From Thalassospira lucentensis (GTDB taxonomy: Bacteria > Pseudomonadota > Alphaproteobacteria > Rhodospirillales > Thalassospiraceae): a DNA stretch of 64,000 nucleotides. Location of the stretch: assembly GCF_032921865.1 (NCBI RefSeq), contig NZ_CP136684.1:2825001-2889000 (forward strand), written 5' to 3'. A model generated the notes under the pieces. The model made no database searches. It saw only the letters and a list, made by a program, of their open reading frames with translations, and was not told the origin of the DNA. Both the position numbers and the translations under genes were made by a program. Of the stretch, positions 44,124-53,804 are shown one piece after another (position 1 is the first letter of the stretch; each line of letters begins with the position of its first letter).

Positions 44124-44555
44124 TTACGATTCCTTGCGCGTTGCCAGCAGGTCACGGATTTCGCGCAGGAGGGCGACATCCTCTGGCGTTGCGGGTGGTG
44201 GCGTTTCACCGGCCTTTTCGTCTTCTTTTTTCTTGGCCTTGTTGATCGCCTTGACGACGAGGAACAACACCCAGGCAATGATCGCGAAGTTAAGCGCAAT
44301 CGTGATAAAGGCACCATAGCCTATCACTGCACCTTGTGCCTTGGCATCAGCATAATTGGTTGCGGTTACCGCATCCGACAGGGCGATGAAATAGTTCGAA
44401 AAATCAAGGCCGCCAAAAACATAACCGATCACCGGCATGATGACATCCCCGACAAGGGATGTGACAATCCGCCCGAATGCCGCCCCGATGATCACACCGA
44501 TCGCCAGATCGACAACATTGCCGCGCAGGGCAAACTTCTTGAATTCTTCAAACAT
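44124..44555 (-). CDS. mscL: Large-conductance mechanosensitive channel
   Basis: A 143-residue channel subunit: N-terminal [27 protein letters not shown] (amphipathic helix and TM1 with the pore GxxxG pattern), TM2 in [23 protein letters not shown], and a C-terminal helical bundle rich in Lys/Glu. It opens under membrane tension to release solutes during hypoosmotic shock. Length and order match the family. Confidence 0.95.
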   Translation of the reverse strand: MFEEFKKFALRGNVVDLAIGVIIGAAFGRIVTSLVGDVIMPVIGYVFGGLDFSNYFIALSDAVTATNYADAKAQGAVIGYGAFITIALNFAIIAWVLFLVVKAINKAKKKEDEKAGETPPPATPEDVALLREIRDLLATRKES

Positions 44556-44680
44556 GTTTACCTGTCCTCTTTCATTCTTGGTTTTATCGGACAGGTGGTT
44601 TGACGCCCTGCCGACAAAAAACTTTAGAATTGAAATGCGAAAACAGGAATTGTTTTGTTTGGTTGGAGAAAGTTACCCGG

Positions 44681-45220
44681 TCAGCTTGTCACCCGGATGC
44701 GGTTCAACGTGACAAAGCTGTAATCCGGCCCATCGGGATTGTTGACTGTGGCACGCGCGGTTTCCTGCCATTTTTCCGCAGGCAGGGGGGCAAGAAACGC
44801 ATCGCCATCAATGTCGGCTTGGACTTCAGTCAGCTCATACCGTGTGGTGTAGGGCATGGCGAGTTTGTAAATCTGTGCACCACCCGCAATGATGACCTCG
44901 TTAACATTGTCCTTGGCCGCAATCTGGTCGGCAAGTGCAATGGCGCTTTCGATATCATGACAGACCCGGACATTTTCATGATCAAACGTCCAGTCCTTAT
45001 CCCGTGTCACGACGATGGTTGTGCGTTTGGGAAGCGGTTTGCCAATCGCTTCGAACGTCACACGCCCCATGATCATCGGCTTGCCAAGGGTAAGCGCCTT
45101 GAACCGTTTAAGGTCTTCGGGCAGGTGCCAGGGCATCCAGCCATCCTTGCCAATTGCGCCGTTTTTGGCGGCGGCAACCACGGCAACCCGTTCGATCCGG
45201 TCGTTATTGTTCGCTGGCAT
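44681..45220 (-). CDS. folA: Dihydrofolate reductase
   Basis: A 179-residue enzyme reducing dihydrofolate with NADPH. Motifs: VAVVAAAKNGAIGKDGWMPWHLPEDLKRFK, with Asp in the active-site LPEDLKRF, then PMIMGRVTFEAIGKPLP, and EVIIAGGAQIYKLAMPY. It starts with a TGATG overlap with the thyA stop, so the two are coupled. The pairing makes sense because ThyA consumes methylene-THF and makes dihydrofolate. Confidence 0.94.
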   Translation of the reverse strand: MPANNNDRIERVAVVAAAKNGAIGKDGWMPWHLPEDLKRFKALTLGKPMIMGRVTFEAIGKPLPKRTTIVVTRDKDWTFDHENVRVCHDIESAIALADQIAAKDNVNEVIIAGGAQIYKLAMPYTTRYELTEVQADIDGDAFLAPLPAEKWQETARATVNNPDGPDYSFVTLNRIRVTS

Positions 45221-46014
45221 CAGACGGCTACCTTGCCCGCAATATGCGGATGCGGGTCATAGCCGGTCAGTTCGAAATCGTCATACTTGAAATCAAAGAT
45301 CGATTTGACCGCCGGATTGATCTTCATTTCCGGAAGCGGGCGCGGTTCACGCGACAGCTGCAATTCGACCTGTTCAAGATGGTTGGTGTAAAGATGGGCA
45401 TCGCCCAGCGTGTGGACGAAATCACCAACGCCAAGATCGCAGACCTGTGCGATCATCATGGTCAGCAGGGCATAAGACGCGATATTGAACGGCACACCCA
45501 AAAAGATATCGGCACTGCGCTGATAAAGCTGGCAGGACAGTTTGCCATCCGCGACATAGAACTGGAAAAGGCAGTGGCAGGGCGGCAGCGCCATGTTCGG
45601 CACATCGGCCACATTCCATGCCGAAACGATCAGGCGACGGCTGTCGGGATTGTTTTTGATCTGGTCGATCAGTTGGGTGATCTGGTCGATTGTTTCGCCG
45701 TTTGCCCCGCGCCATGACCGCCACTGACCACCGTAAACCGGGCCAAGTTCGCCGTTTTCATCGGCCCATTCGTTCCAGATGCGCACACCATTGTCCTGAA
45801 GATATTTGACATTGGTATCGCCCGCCAGAAACCACAGCAATTCATGGATGATCGATTTCAGATGCAGCTTTTTGGTGGTGACCATCGGAAAGCCCTTTGA
45901 CAGGTCAAACCGCATCTGGTGACCAAAGACCGAGACCGTGCCGGTGCCGGTGCGATCTTCCTTATGGGCGCCGGTATCGCGCACCAAACGCATCAGATCG
46001 AGATATTGCTGCAT
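45220..46014 (-). CDS. thyA: Thymidylate synthase
   Basis: A 264-residue enzyme converting dUMP to dTMP, the same length as E. coli ThyA when the ATG at 46014 is used. Key residues: [33 protein letters not shown], the catalytic cysteine in [33 protein letters not shown], and a C-terminal [10 protein letters not shown]. The longer frame to 46308 runs into the tmRNA gene region and is noncoding. First gene of thyA-folA. Confidence 0.95.
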   Translation of the reverse strand: MQQYLDLMRLVRDTGAHKEDRTGTGTVSVFGHQMRFDLSKGFPMVTTKKLHLKSIIHELLWFLAGDTNVKYLQDNGVRIWNEWADENGELGPVYGGQWRSWRGANGETIDQITQLIDQIKNNPDSRRLIVSAWNVADVPNMALPPCHCLFQFYVADGKLSCQLYQRSADIFLGVPFNIASYALLTMMIAQVCDLGVGDFVHTLGDAHLYTNHLEQVELQLSREPRPLPEMKINPAVKSIFDFKYDDFELTGYDPHPHIAGKVAV

Positions 46015-46181
46015 GCCGCATCCTGTTGTTCGGAATCGTGTTTGGGGCAGCATAGTTGGCAATGGATGGGGCGGCAAGTCACCCGGTGACGGTATCAGGG
46101 CTTGGGGGCTGTATGGCAGGGCGTCGCTCGTTCGCTTTGTTGGCTTAAAGCTCGACCCGGTGAAAGTTTTTGCCAATTCCC

Positions 46182-46211
46182 TTGCGAAAGCAGACCCATT
46201 TGACCTATATA
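46182..46211 (+). promoter_or_regulatory. Promoter of ssrA
   Basis: -35 TTGCGA at 46182-46187, 18-base spacer, -10 TATATA at 46206-46211. Transcription would start near 46217, just before the first RNA hairpin. Confidence 0.6.
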
Positions 46212-46216
46212 GGGGC

Positions 46217-46560
46217 TGTCGGGGCAACCCGACTATGGCGTTACACGACTTGGCAGAATAGACATTACGGACCCGGGGGCGGTACCCGGCGGCTCCACCA
46301 ACTCTCATCTATCTGACTTCGTCCGACTCAGGCGAAGATGTTGGGGCCGAAATAGGATCGACGTGTGTAGTAAAAGCCTCTGTTGGCGCTCGGCATGGTA
46401 CCACCGTTATCGGGCTAATGTTTGTAAACGCAAACGACAACAATGCTCCGGTTGCTGTTGCCGCCTAAGCGGTACTAGCACCAAAGCGAAATTCCGATTG
46501 CCGGGAGCGGTAGTCTGGTGGGGGATGGGGCACCTAGCAACAGAACGCCCCGCTCTTGTA
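46217..46560 (+). ncRNA. ssrA: Two-piece (circularly permuted) tmRNA
   Basis: The tmRNA rescues stalled ribosomes and tags their products. The gene is permuted, as in alphaproteobacteria. The acceptor piece comes first, opening with a GTCGGG-GCAA-CCCGAC tetraloop hairpin (46218-46233) and ending in GGCGGCTCCACCA at 46300. A spacer of about 42 bases (46301-46342) is removed. The coding piece starts GGGGCCG at 46343, pairing with CGGCTCC of the acceptor and keeping the G3-U pair recognised by alanyl-tRNA synthetase. The tag frame runs 46430-46468: Ala-Asn-Asp-Asn-Asn-Ala-Pro-Val-Ala-Val-Ala-Ala, stop. The 3' end near 46560 and 5' end are estimates. Confidence 0.9.
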
Positions 46561-46691
46561 TTTCTCCCCGTCTCCGTTATGAATAGAAGCAATTCAATTG
46601 CGTCATCTGCAAATGACGCGATCAGGTGCCATATATAAATGACGGGTACATCCTGAAATCGTCAGGAAACCCGCCAGACACAGGATTATCG

Positions 46692-47234
46692 ATGCAGGAA
46701 CCGGAAGAATTCCGTTACGACCTTATGGTCGATCAGGCGCTGCGCGGCGTGGTAAAGCAGATTCTTTCGCGCGTGGCCGAAGAAGGCCTTTTCGGCGAGC
46801 ATCACTATTACATCACGTTCCAGACCAATCATCCCGGCGTTGCTTTGCCTGAAGGACAGCGCAAGGCGCACCCGGATAATATCACCGTTGTATTGCAGCA
46901 CCGGTTCTGGGACCTGAAAGCGGAAGATGATCATTTTTCGGTCGGCATGAGCTTCGATGGCATGCCAACCACCGTGGTTGTCCCGTTTGATGCCATGCTG
47001 GCCTTTGTCGATCCGTCTGCCAATTTCATGCTGACCTTCAGCGTCGAAGAAGAAATGGGCGACGATGATTTCGATTACGACGAAGATGACGATCTTGACG
47101 CCGATCTGGTTGATGGCGATGAAGACGCGACCCCGCAGCTGGTGACCGAGCCTTCAAAGCGCGGCAAGAAAAAGCCCGCCGAACAGGGTGAAACCGGTGA
47201 GGTCATCGCACTTGATGCGTTTCGAAAAAAATGA
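46692..47234 (+). CDS. sspB: ClpXP adaptor SspB, alphaproteobacterial type
   Basis: A 180-residue adaptor that binds the ssrA tag and hands substrates to ClpXP. The tag-binding domain (about 1-120) includes FRYDLMVDQALRGVVKQIL, YITFQTNHPGV and VLQHRFWDLKAEDDHFSVGMSFD. An acidic linker follows (DDDFDYDEDDDLDADLVDGDED), and the C-terminal ClpX-binding tail is GEVIALDAFRKK. ATG at 46692 fits the domain start. It lies directly downstream of ssrA, so tag and adaptor are neighbours, and is followed by a terminator. Confidence 0.92.
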   Translation: MQEPEEFRYDLMVDQALRGVVKQILSRVAEEGLFGEHHYYITFQTNHPGVALPEGQRKAHPDNITVVLQHRFWDLKAEDDHFSVGMSFDGMPTTVVVPFDAMLAFVDPSANFMLTFSVEEEMGDDDFDYDEDDDLDADLVDGDEDATPQLVTEPSKRGKKKPAEQGETGEVIALDAFRKK

Positions 47235-47242
47235 GCTTCAAA

Positions 47243-47270
47243 GGGGCGGGCATTTGGCTCGCCCTTTTTT
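47243..47270 (+). terminator. Terminator of sspB
   Basis: Stem GGGCG.GC/GC.CGCCC with a short loop and six T, eight bases after the stop codon. Confidence 0.85.
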
Positions 47271-47417
47271 CTTTCCCGCATGCCCGGTCCGGTTTCCCGC
47301 CGATTGCCGGAAGTCTGTTCATCTAATGTATCGTGGAAATTTGCCGCGTTTGGCGTTATGAACGGCACAAATTAAAACAAACCCACCTTGTTTTTGAGAG
47401 AGACGAGAACTTATCCC

Positions 47418-49035
47418 ATGAGTGATTTTGTCTATAAACCCATGTTCGAGCAGGGTAAGGACACGACCCCTTACCGCAAGATCGGTGACGAAGGCGTTTC
47501 GACTGTTGAAGTCAATGGCGAGACGTTTTTGAAAGTCGAACCCGAGGCGATTGAGAAACTGACCCTTCAGGCATTTTTCGATTGTTCGCATTTGCTGCGC
47601 CCGGGCCATCTCGAACAGTTGCGCAAAATCCTTGATGATCCGGAAGCAACGCCGAACGACAAGTTCGTTGCGATGGATCTTCTGAAAAACGCCAATATCG
47701 CATCGGGCGGCGTTTTGCCGATGTGCCAGGATACAGGCACGGCGATTGTCATGGGCAAGCGCGGTGGCAAGGTCATCACCAATGGTGACGATGAAGAAGC
47801 GCTGTCAAAGGGTATCTGGCGTGCCTATCAGGAACATAACCTGCGTTATTCGCAAGTGTCGCCGGTCAACATGTTCGAAGAAAAGAACACGGGTTCGAAA
47901 TCTTCCGGCCCAGATCGATCTGTATGCGACGCCGGGCAATGAATATAAATTCATGTTCATGGCAAAGGGCGGCGGTTCGGCCAACAAGACCTTCCTGTAT
48001 CAGCAGACCAAGGCGCTTCTGAACCCGGAAAGCCTGCGCAAGTTTCTGGACGAGAAAATCAGAACGCTGGGTACTTCTGCCTGCCCGCCCTATCACCTTG
48101 CCATCGTGATTGGCGGAACATCAGCCGAGGCAGCGCTCAAGACCGTTAAAATGGCATCGGCACGTTATTACGATAACCTGCCGACCGAAGGCGGTGTGCA
48201 TGGCCAGGCCTATCGTGATCTTGAATGGGAACAGAAGGTTCTTGAGATGACGCGCGAAATGGGCATTGGCGCACAGTTCGGCGGCAAGTATTTCTGCCAT
48301 GACGTGCGTGTTGTCCGCCTGCCGCGCCACGGGGCAAGCTGCCCGGTGGCCATCGGTGTTTCGTGCTCGGCCGACCGTCAGGTTCTGGGCAAGATCACCA
48401 AGGACGGCATTTTCATCGAAGACCTTGAACACAACCCGGCAAAATATCTTCCGGAAGTGTCGGACGAACATCTTGATGACAATGTGGTCAAGGTTGACCT
48501 GAACCGTCCGATGGATGAAATCCGTAAACAGCTTTCCGGGTATTCGGTCAAGACGCGTCTGGCGCTCACCGGGACCGTGATCGTGGCGCGTGACATCGCC
48601 CATGCCAAGATCAAGGAACGCCTTGATGCCGGCGAAGGCATGCCCGATTACATGAAAAACCATCCGGTTTATTATGCAGGTCCGGCAAAAACCCCGGAAG
48701 GCATGCCGTCCGGTTCGTTCGGCCCGACCACGGCGGGACGTATGGATGCCTATGTCGAACAGTTCCAGGCCGCAGGCGGTTCATTCGTGATGCTTGCCAA
48801 GGGCAACCGTTCGAAACAGGTCAAGGATGCCTGCAAAAACCACGGCGGGTTCTATCTTGGTTCCATCGGTGGTCCGGCCGCGCGCCTTGCGCAGGATTGC
48901 ATCAAGAAAGTCGAAGTCCTTGAATACCCGGAACTGGGCATGGAAGCCGTCTGGAAGATCGAGGTCGAAGATTTTCCGGCCTTTATCGTGATCGATGACA
49001 AGGGCAATGACTTCTTTGCCGAATTTGGCATCTGA
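47418..49035 (+). CDS. fum: Class I fumarate hydratase, apparently frameshifted
   Basis: An iron-sulfur fumarase (about 538 residues if repaired) of the FumA/FumB type, hydrating fumarate in the TCA cycle. The first part runs from ATG 47418 to an early stop at 47942, with [17 protein letters not shown] holding a cluster cysteine. The remainder continues in the next frame: [71 protein letters not shown]. The two halves join at 47898-47900: three A's where two restore ...[16 protein letters not shown]. The rest is intact. It may be an assembly error, because no other fumarase is seen here, or a real inactivation. Confidence 0.88.
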
Positions 49036-49199
49036 TTTCGATATTACTGATTTGAAACAGGGCAGTGTGGGCAATCCGTGCTGCCCTGTTTTCTTTTGCG
49101 GCGGGTTATGCATAGCTGACCCACGGTCAAAATTCTTGCCTTGGTTGGGGCTGCGTGGTCTGATTTTCGCAAAATCAACCCTTTAGCGGGAATGCTGAT

Positions 49200-50120
49200 A
49201 TGTCTCGAACTTCTGCTGTTGCCATGAACAGTGCAACAGAAAGCCGTCTGGTCGGTGTGACATCGGCCCTGGCGACGGTGGCGATCTGGGCGGCGTGGCT
49301 GATTGTCACGCGCTATGCCATGACATCCGATTTTACCGCGGTCGATATCGGGCTTTTGCGCTTTGTCGTGCCGTTTGTGTTGCTGGCTCCGATCTGGCTT
49401 AAACGCGGGATTTGGCCCAAGGGGCTTTCGATTGCCAATGGCCTGATCATGCTAGTGGGATCAGGCGCGTTTTATACGCTTCTGGTCGCCAGTGCCCTGC
49501 AATATGTTCCGGCAAGCCATGTGGGCATTTTGCTGCCCGGTGTGATGGCGGTCTGGGCCGTTCTGATTGCGGTTGTGATGTTCGGTGAACGGCCGGGCTG
49601 GGTCCGGCTGGCGGGTTATGCCACGGTGATTACCGGTATCGTCCTTCTGGCGGTGCTTAAACCCGGCCATTCGACCGGTGACACGATCCTTTATGGCTAT
49701 GGTCTTGTGTCGGCCGGGGCATTCATGTGGGCATGCTATACCCACGCAATGCGTCAAAGCGGTCTTGGTGCGCTGGAAGCGGCGGCATTTGTCGGCTTCT
49801 GGTCGTTTGTGATCATGGCGGTGGTAGCCCTGTTTACGGGCACGCACATCCCTGATGCGCCCATGGATGACGTGCTGCTGTTGCTCGTCACACAGGGCCT
49901 GCTGGCGGGATGCGTTGCGGTGGTGACCTATGGGCTTGCGGTGCGTCATATCGGGTCAACCGGTGCCTCGGCCTTTGGCGCGATGACCCCGGCATTGACC
50001 GCGCTCGGCGGTGTGTTCCTGCTTGGCGAGGAAGGCAATCTTGCGCTGGCGATTGCGGTGGCATTGGTGATTTTCGGTGTGATGGTTGCATCGGGCGTTT
50101 TCCGCAAGGTTTTGCGTTAG
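49200..50120 (+). CDS. EamA-family (DMT) transporter
   Basis: A 306-residue drug/metabolite transporter with ten hydrophobic segments in two EamA repeats (repeat 1 from about LVGVTSALATVAIWAAWLIV; repeat 2 from about GYGLVSAGAFMWACYTHAM). Internal FGEKP-like elements occur as FGERPGWVRLAGYATVITGIVLL and LLGEEGNLALAIAVALVIFGVMVASG. Substrate unknown (amino acids, sugars, nucleotide derivatives in relatives). Transcribed alone. Confidence 0.87.
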   Translation: MSRTSAVAMNSATESRLVGVTSALATVAIWAAWLIVTRYAMTSDFTAVDIGLLRFVVPFVLLAPIWLKRGIWPKGLSIANGLIMLVGSGAFYTLLVASALQYVPASHVGILLPGVMAVWAVLIAVVMFGERPGWVRLAGYATVITGIVLLAVLKPGHSTGDTILYGYGLVSAGAFMWACYTHAMRQSGLGALEAAAFVGFWSFVIMAVVALFTGTHIPDAPMDDVLLLLVTQGLLAGCVAVVTYGLAVRHIGSTGASAFGAMTPALTALGGVFLLGEEGNLALAIAVALVIFGVMVASGVFRKVLR

Positions 50121-50387
50121 TCCCCTGTTGCCAAAGACATGTTAGAAGGTACCGGTGGCGGGATAATTCAGTCCGCCGCTGGTGCCTTTTTTCTTTGGGA
50201 TGCGCAGTTCTGCCGATGCGCACAGAAAATTCTTTTCGCAGGTGCAAAATCACGTTAGCATCATATTCGTGATTGCAAAGGCGCAGTCACGAACAATCGG
50301 CAGGCAACGAGGCTTGCAAGACAATCGCGCGACCGGACGGCGTTATGCACGGTCGATTTCAGATGTCCCATGCCTCGGAGAAGTTCA

Positions 50388-51821
50388 ATGTTTGCCGGTT
50401 TCATGCGTTCCGTTTCCCCCGATGAAGACAGCCGTTCAAAACAGGTCCGCGAGGCCGGGCTTGGCGATATTTTACGCCTGTTGCGCACGGTTGGGACAAT
50501 TGCCGATGATGCACGACAAAGTGACGTGGCGATTGCCGGCATACTTGATGCGGTTTGCGATTATTGCCACTGGCCTGTCGGTCATGCCTATCTGCTTCGC
50601 GAAGACAATACGCTGTCTTCGGCCAAAATCTGGTCGATCGGGCGGGGCGTATCGCCGGGTGATCTGGCAGATTTTCGTGCGCAGTCAGAGGCCACGGTTT
50701 TCACCATCGGGCAGGGCCTGATCGGGTCGGTTGCAAAGACGGGGGAACCAGTCTGCATCGAAAACGTTGTTACTAAGGACGGCTTCCTGCGCGCCAGCGG
50801 GGCTGCCCGGAACGGGTTGCAGGGCTGTTTCGCGCTGCCGGTCAGAATGGCCGGTAAAGTGGTGGCCGTCATCGAATTTTTCAGCCGTGATATCGCCCGT
50901 CTTGATGACGAGATGCTTGAACTGCTTGGCTTTGTTGGCGGGCAGGTCGCACGCGTGCTCGAGCGTGATGCGGCACTGGCCGCGCGCGAAAAACTGGCAT
51001 CGGATTTTGAAAGCCAGGTGCAGGGCACGGTCGGGATGCTGGGTGCCGCGGTCAGCCAGATGCGCAGTGCGCTTGATGTGCTGGGCGATAGCAACCGGCG
51101 GACGGATGCATGTGGCAAGGGGATTGATCAGGCGGCCGATGCCGCCCTTTCCCGGGTTGAAAATGTCGCCGGGCAAATGGATGCGCTTCAGGTGGCGTTG
51201 ACCACGATTGGCGATGATGCCGGGACGAATGTGGAAACCACCCGTGCATTGGGGGCGCAGGCACGTGAGATGCGCGATGAACTTGCCAAATTGCAGGCGC
51301 GTGCAGCCGATGCGGGCAAGATGCTGGCGACGATTTCGGCCATCGCCAGCCAGATCAAATTGCTGGGGCTGAATGCCTCGATCGAGGCGGCACGTGTTGG
51401 CGAGGCTGGAAGGGGCTTTGCCATCGTTGCCAAGGAAGTCAAGGCGTTGGCTGGGCAATCCGAAGCCGCAACTGCCGAAATCGCCCAATGGATGGATGGT
51501 GTCACCGGGGCGATTTCAAAGGCCGGTGGGGATATCGACCGGATTTCCGATGCGATGGGCTACTTGCAGGCGCGTGCCGAAATCACCGCGGATCAAACTG
51601 GTGGGCAGGTTGAAATTTGTCGCACCGTTGCAGGGGATGCGCTTGATGCGTTGAAACAGGCGCGTGTGGTGGGTGCCAGTGTTTCCGATATTGCAGAAGC
51701 AATTTCCCATAACGGGCAGGTCGCGGGCGAACTTTCCGATGCAGCGCGGAACCTTGAAACGCAAGGATCGGAACTCAGCCACCGGGTGGAGGGCTTTGTT
51801 GGTCAGATCCTTGCGATGTGA
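50388..51821 (+). CDS. Cytosolic chemoreceptor with GAF sensor
   Basis: A 477-residue MCP-like protein lacking any transmembrane segment. The N-terminal GAF domain (about 40-195) has VGHAYLLREDNTLSSAKIW, GLIGSVAKTGEPVCIENVV and GCFALPVRMAGKVVAVIEFFS. A coiled coil and the MCP signalling tip follow (KLLGLNASIEAARVGEAGRGFAIVAKEVKALAGQS). It senses an internal ligand or redox state and signals to CheA in the cytoplasm. ATG at 50388 follows GGAGAAG. It ends three bases before the convergent AbrB gene. Confidence 0.87.
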   Translation: MFAGFMRSVSPDEDSRSKQVREAGLGDILRLLRTVGTIADDARQSDVAIAGILDAVCDYCHWPVGHAYLLREDNTLSSAKIWSIGRGVSPGDLADFRAQSEATVFTIGQGLIGSVAKTGEPVCIENVVTKDGFLRASGAARNGLQGCFALPVRMAGKVVAVIEFFSRDIARLDDEMLELLGFVGGQVARVLERDAALAAREKLASDFESQVQGTVGMLGAAVSQMRSALDVLGDSNRRTDACGKGIDQAADAALSRVENVAGQMDALQVALTTIGDDAGTNVETTRALGAQAREMRDELAKLQARAADAGKMLATISAIASQIKLLGLNASIEAARVGEAGRGFAIVAKEVKALAGQSEAATAEIAQWMDGVTGAISKAGGDIDRISDAMGYLQARAEITADQTGGQVEICRTVAGDALDALKQARVVGASVSDIAEAISHNGQVAGELSDAARNLETQGSELSHRVEGFVGQILAM

Positions 51822-51824
51822 GGG

Positions 51825-52967
51825 TTAGACTATCCTGTCGGGGAATTTCGACGTGCGCTTTGCCACCATGCGTGCCAATGGTGGACCAAACAATAGCACC
51901 ATGAAAAAGCGCGTTGCCTGTAGCACCAGGATAAAGGACAGGTCGACATTGGTGCTGGCCGCGATGATGGCAACCGAGTCAAGCCCACCGGGGCTGGTGG
52001 CCAGATAGGCGGTCAGTGGATCAACATCCATGAAAATCACCAGCAATACCGAAATCCCGGCACAAAAACCGATCAGAACGAAAATCGAAATCAGGATTTT
52101 CGGCAGGGCATAGGCTGCGTGACGCAAAACCGAAGGCGTGAATTTCAACCCGATCATCCAACCGATCACGGCATAGGTCAGGCCAAGAAACCATTCAGGC
52201 AGGACGATATCGACCATACCGGTGATGCTTAACACCATGACGACGATCATCGGCACCAGAAGCGGCCCCGATGGCAAACGTGACTTTGCCCCGACAATGC
52301 ACAGGATGACGGCGATTGCCACTGTGATACCAAAATCGCCGATATCAAACGGGCTAAACCATTGATGCGGATGGGCCGCCGCCAATGCCGGATCGACCCA
52401 GAAATTGGCAACACTTGATGCCACGGCAACCACAATCACCACCCGGACATATTGCATGAAGGCCACAAGCCTGGCGTCGGCGCCAAAGGCCTCTGCCATG
52501 ATGACCATGGCGGATGCGGCACCCGGCGATGATCCCCAGATGCCTGCCGTTCCCGGCAGGACCTGCTTGATGCACAATATCCAGCCCAAAAAGCTGCTGG
52601 CGATCAATGTCAGTGCCGTAACACCCAGAACCAGCGGCCAGTCATGCATGAAAGATGTGATGATCCCAGCGGTCATTGACCCGCCGACCATGCAGCCAAG
52701 CACCGATTGCGCGCCAAGATAGATCGGCTTTGGCATGGCGATGGTGGCGCCATTGGTACCCATGACAATGCCGACAATCATCGGGCCGAGCAAAAGGGCG
52801 GCCGGGATATCCGCATCATGCAGGATCACGGACAGCACAAGCGAAACACCAATCAGCAATCCCCATTGCATAAGATGTGGCATTTTGCCGAGCTTTTCCC
52901 GATCAGGGGGCGAGTTGGGTTTGGGGGACTTGGGTGCGTGGGGCGCATGGGGCGAGGTATCTGGCAC
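51825..52967 (-). CDS. AbrB-family membrane transporter
   Basis: A 380-residue membrane protein with two AbrB (PF05145-type) halves. The first half has VLGCMVGGSMTAGIITSF and GSSPGAASAMVIMAEAFGADARLVAFMQYVRV. The second has YLATSPGGLDSVAIIAASTNVDLSFILVLQATRFFMVLLFGPPLARMV. The GxxPGGxx(A/S)M/V signature is typical of this family, described as putative ammonia monooxygenase/transport proteins. Function is uncertain. It lies 28 bp downstream of the isochorismatase-like gene on the same strand. Confidence 0.85.
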   Translation of the reverse strand: MPDTSPHAPHAPKSPKPNSPPDREKLGKMPHLMQWGLLIGVSLVLSVILHDADIPAALLLGPMIVGIVMGTNGATIAMPKPIYLGAQSVLGCMVGGSMTAGIITSFMHDWPLVLGVTALTLIASSFLGWILCIKQVLPGTAGIWGSSPGAASAMVIMAEAFGADARLVAFMQYVRVVIVVAVASSVANFWVDPALAAAHPHQWFSPFDIGDFGITVAIAVILCIVGAKSRLPSGPLLVPMIVVMVLSITGMVDIVLPEWFLGLTYAVIGWMIGLKFTPSVLRHAAYALPKILISIFVLIGFCAGISVLLVIFMDVDPLTAYLATSPGGLDSVAIIAASTNVDLSFILVLQATRFFMVLLFGPPLARMVAKRTSKFPDRIV

Positions 52968-52995
52968 GGGAAAGCCTTTGTTTGGGGCGGCAGGG

Positions 52996-53577
52996 TTATG
53001 GGGTGGTAAAGGTCAGTTCGGCTGATTGGCGGACACGCGCAATGCGCGGCAGGATTTCGGTGATTGAAAACTGGTGCATTTCGACCGATTTGGTGGCGGT
53101 GGTATCCTCGGCAATCACGATGTTATAGCCGTGTTCCCACGCCGACCGGGCGGTGGATTCCACGCCGAAATTGGTGACGACACCGCCAAGGACGATGGTT
53201 TCAATCCCGCGACGGCGAAGCTGCAGATCAAGATCGGTACCGTAAAACGCGCCCCATTGATGTTTGGTAATGACAATATCGCCGGGTTGTATCAAGTCAT
53301 CCACAAGGGTGCCCCAATCTTCGGGCGGGCATTTCGCCGGGACGGATGGCAGATCGACCATCTGGTGCGGGGCATCGGCCATGTCAGAAGACCAGTAAAC
53401 GCGGACCAGAACGATGGGGGTGTTGGCCGAACGGAATTTGGCGATCAGGTTGCGGGCATTTTCAAGCACCACATCACCGCTTCGCGGATGCAGGGACTGG
53501 GCCAGAATGCCGTTTTGTAGGTCGATCATGACAAGGGCGGTACGCGCCGGATCCAGCAGGATTTGGTCTTTGGGCAT
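52996..53577 (-). CDS. Isochorismatase-like hydrolase, YecD type
   Basis: A 193-residue cysteine-hydrolase-fold protein that tracks E. coli YecD: ALVMIDLQNGILAQ, VLVRVYWSSDMADAPHQMVD, TKHQWGAFYGTDLDLQLRRRGIETIVLGG and VTNFGVESTARSAWEHGYNIVIAED. In active isochorismatases and nicotinamidases the loop before the helix holds a catalytic Cys. Here, as in YecD, it is Gly (VTNFGVESTA). The protein may therefore be a non-classical enzyme or a binding protein. ATG at 53577 is preferred over the frame start at 53676. Confidence 0.85.
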   Translation of the reverse strand: MPKDQILLDPARTALVMIDLQNGILAQSLHPRSGDVVLENARNLIAKFRSANTPIVLVRVYWSSDMADAPHQMVDLPSVPAKCPPEDWGTLVDDLIQPGDIVITKHQWGAFYGTDLDLQLRRRGIETIVLGGVVTNFGVESTARSAWEHGYNIVIAEDTTATKSVEMHQFSITEILPRIARVRQSAELTFTTP

Positions 53578-53804
53578 GGGGCACCTGATTGGGGCAAGGT
53601 ATCGGATCGGGGCGGAAGGTGACGCCGTTTGAGTCTGGCGCACTGCTTTGGGGAAGATCATGATAAACCGAAACATCCTGATATGGCGAGTTTTTCGGAT
53701 GAATAGCGGGGAAACAGCGGGCAGGCAGGGGATTGGGACTTGGCCCGATCAATCGCGGTGGCTTATGTTTTTGATCGCCACAGGAACAGGGATACCCGAT
53801 TGCC

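Noticed and set aside
46015-46308. N-terminal extension of thyA to 46308
   Set aside because: It would run through the tmRNA acceptor region and gives no ThyA-like sequence. The ATG at 46014 yields the standard 264 residues.
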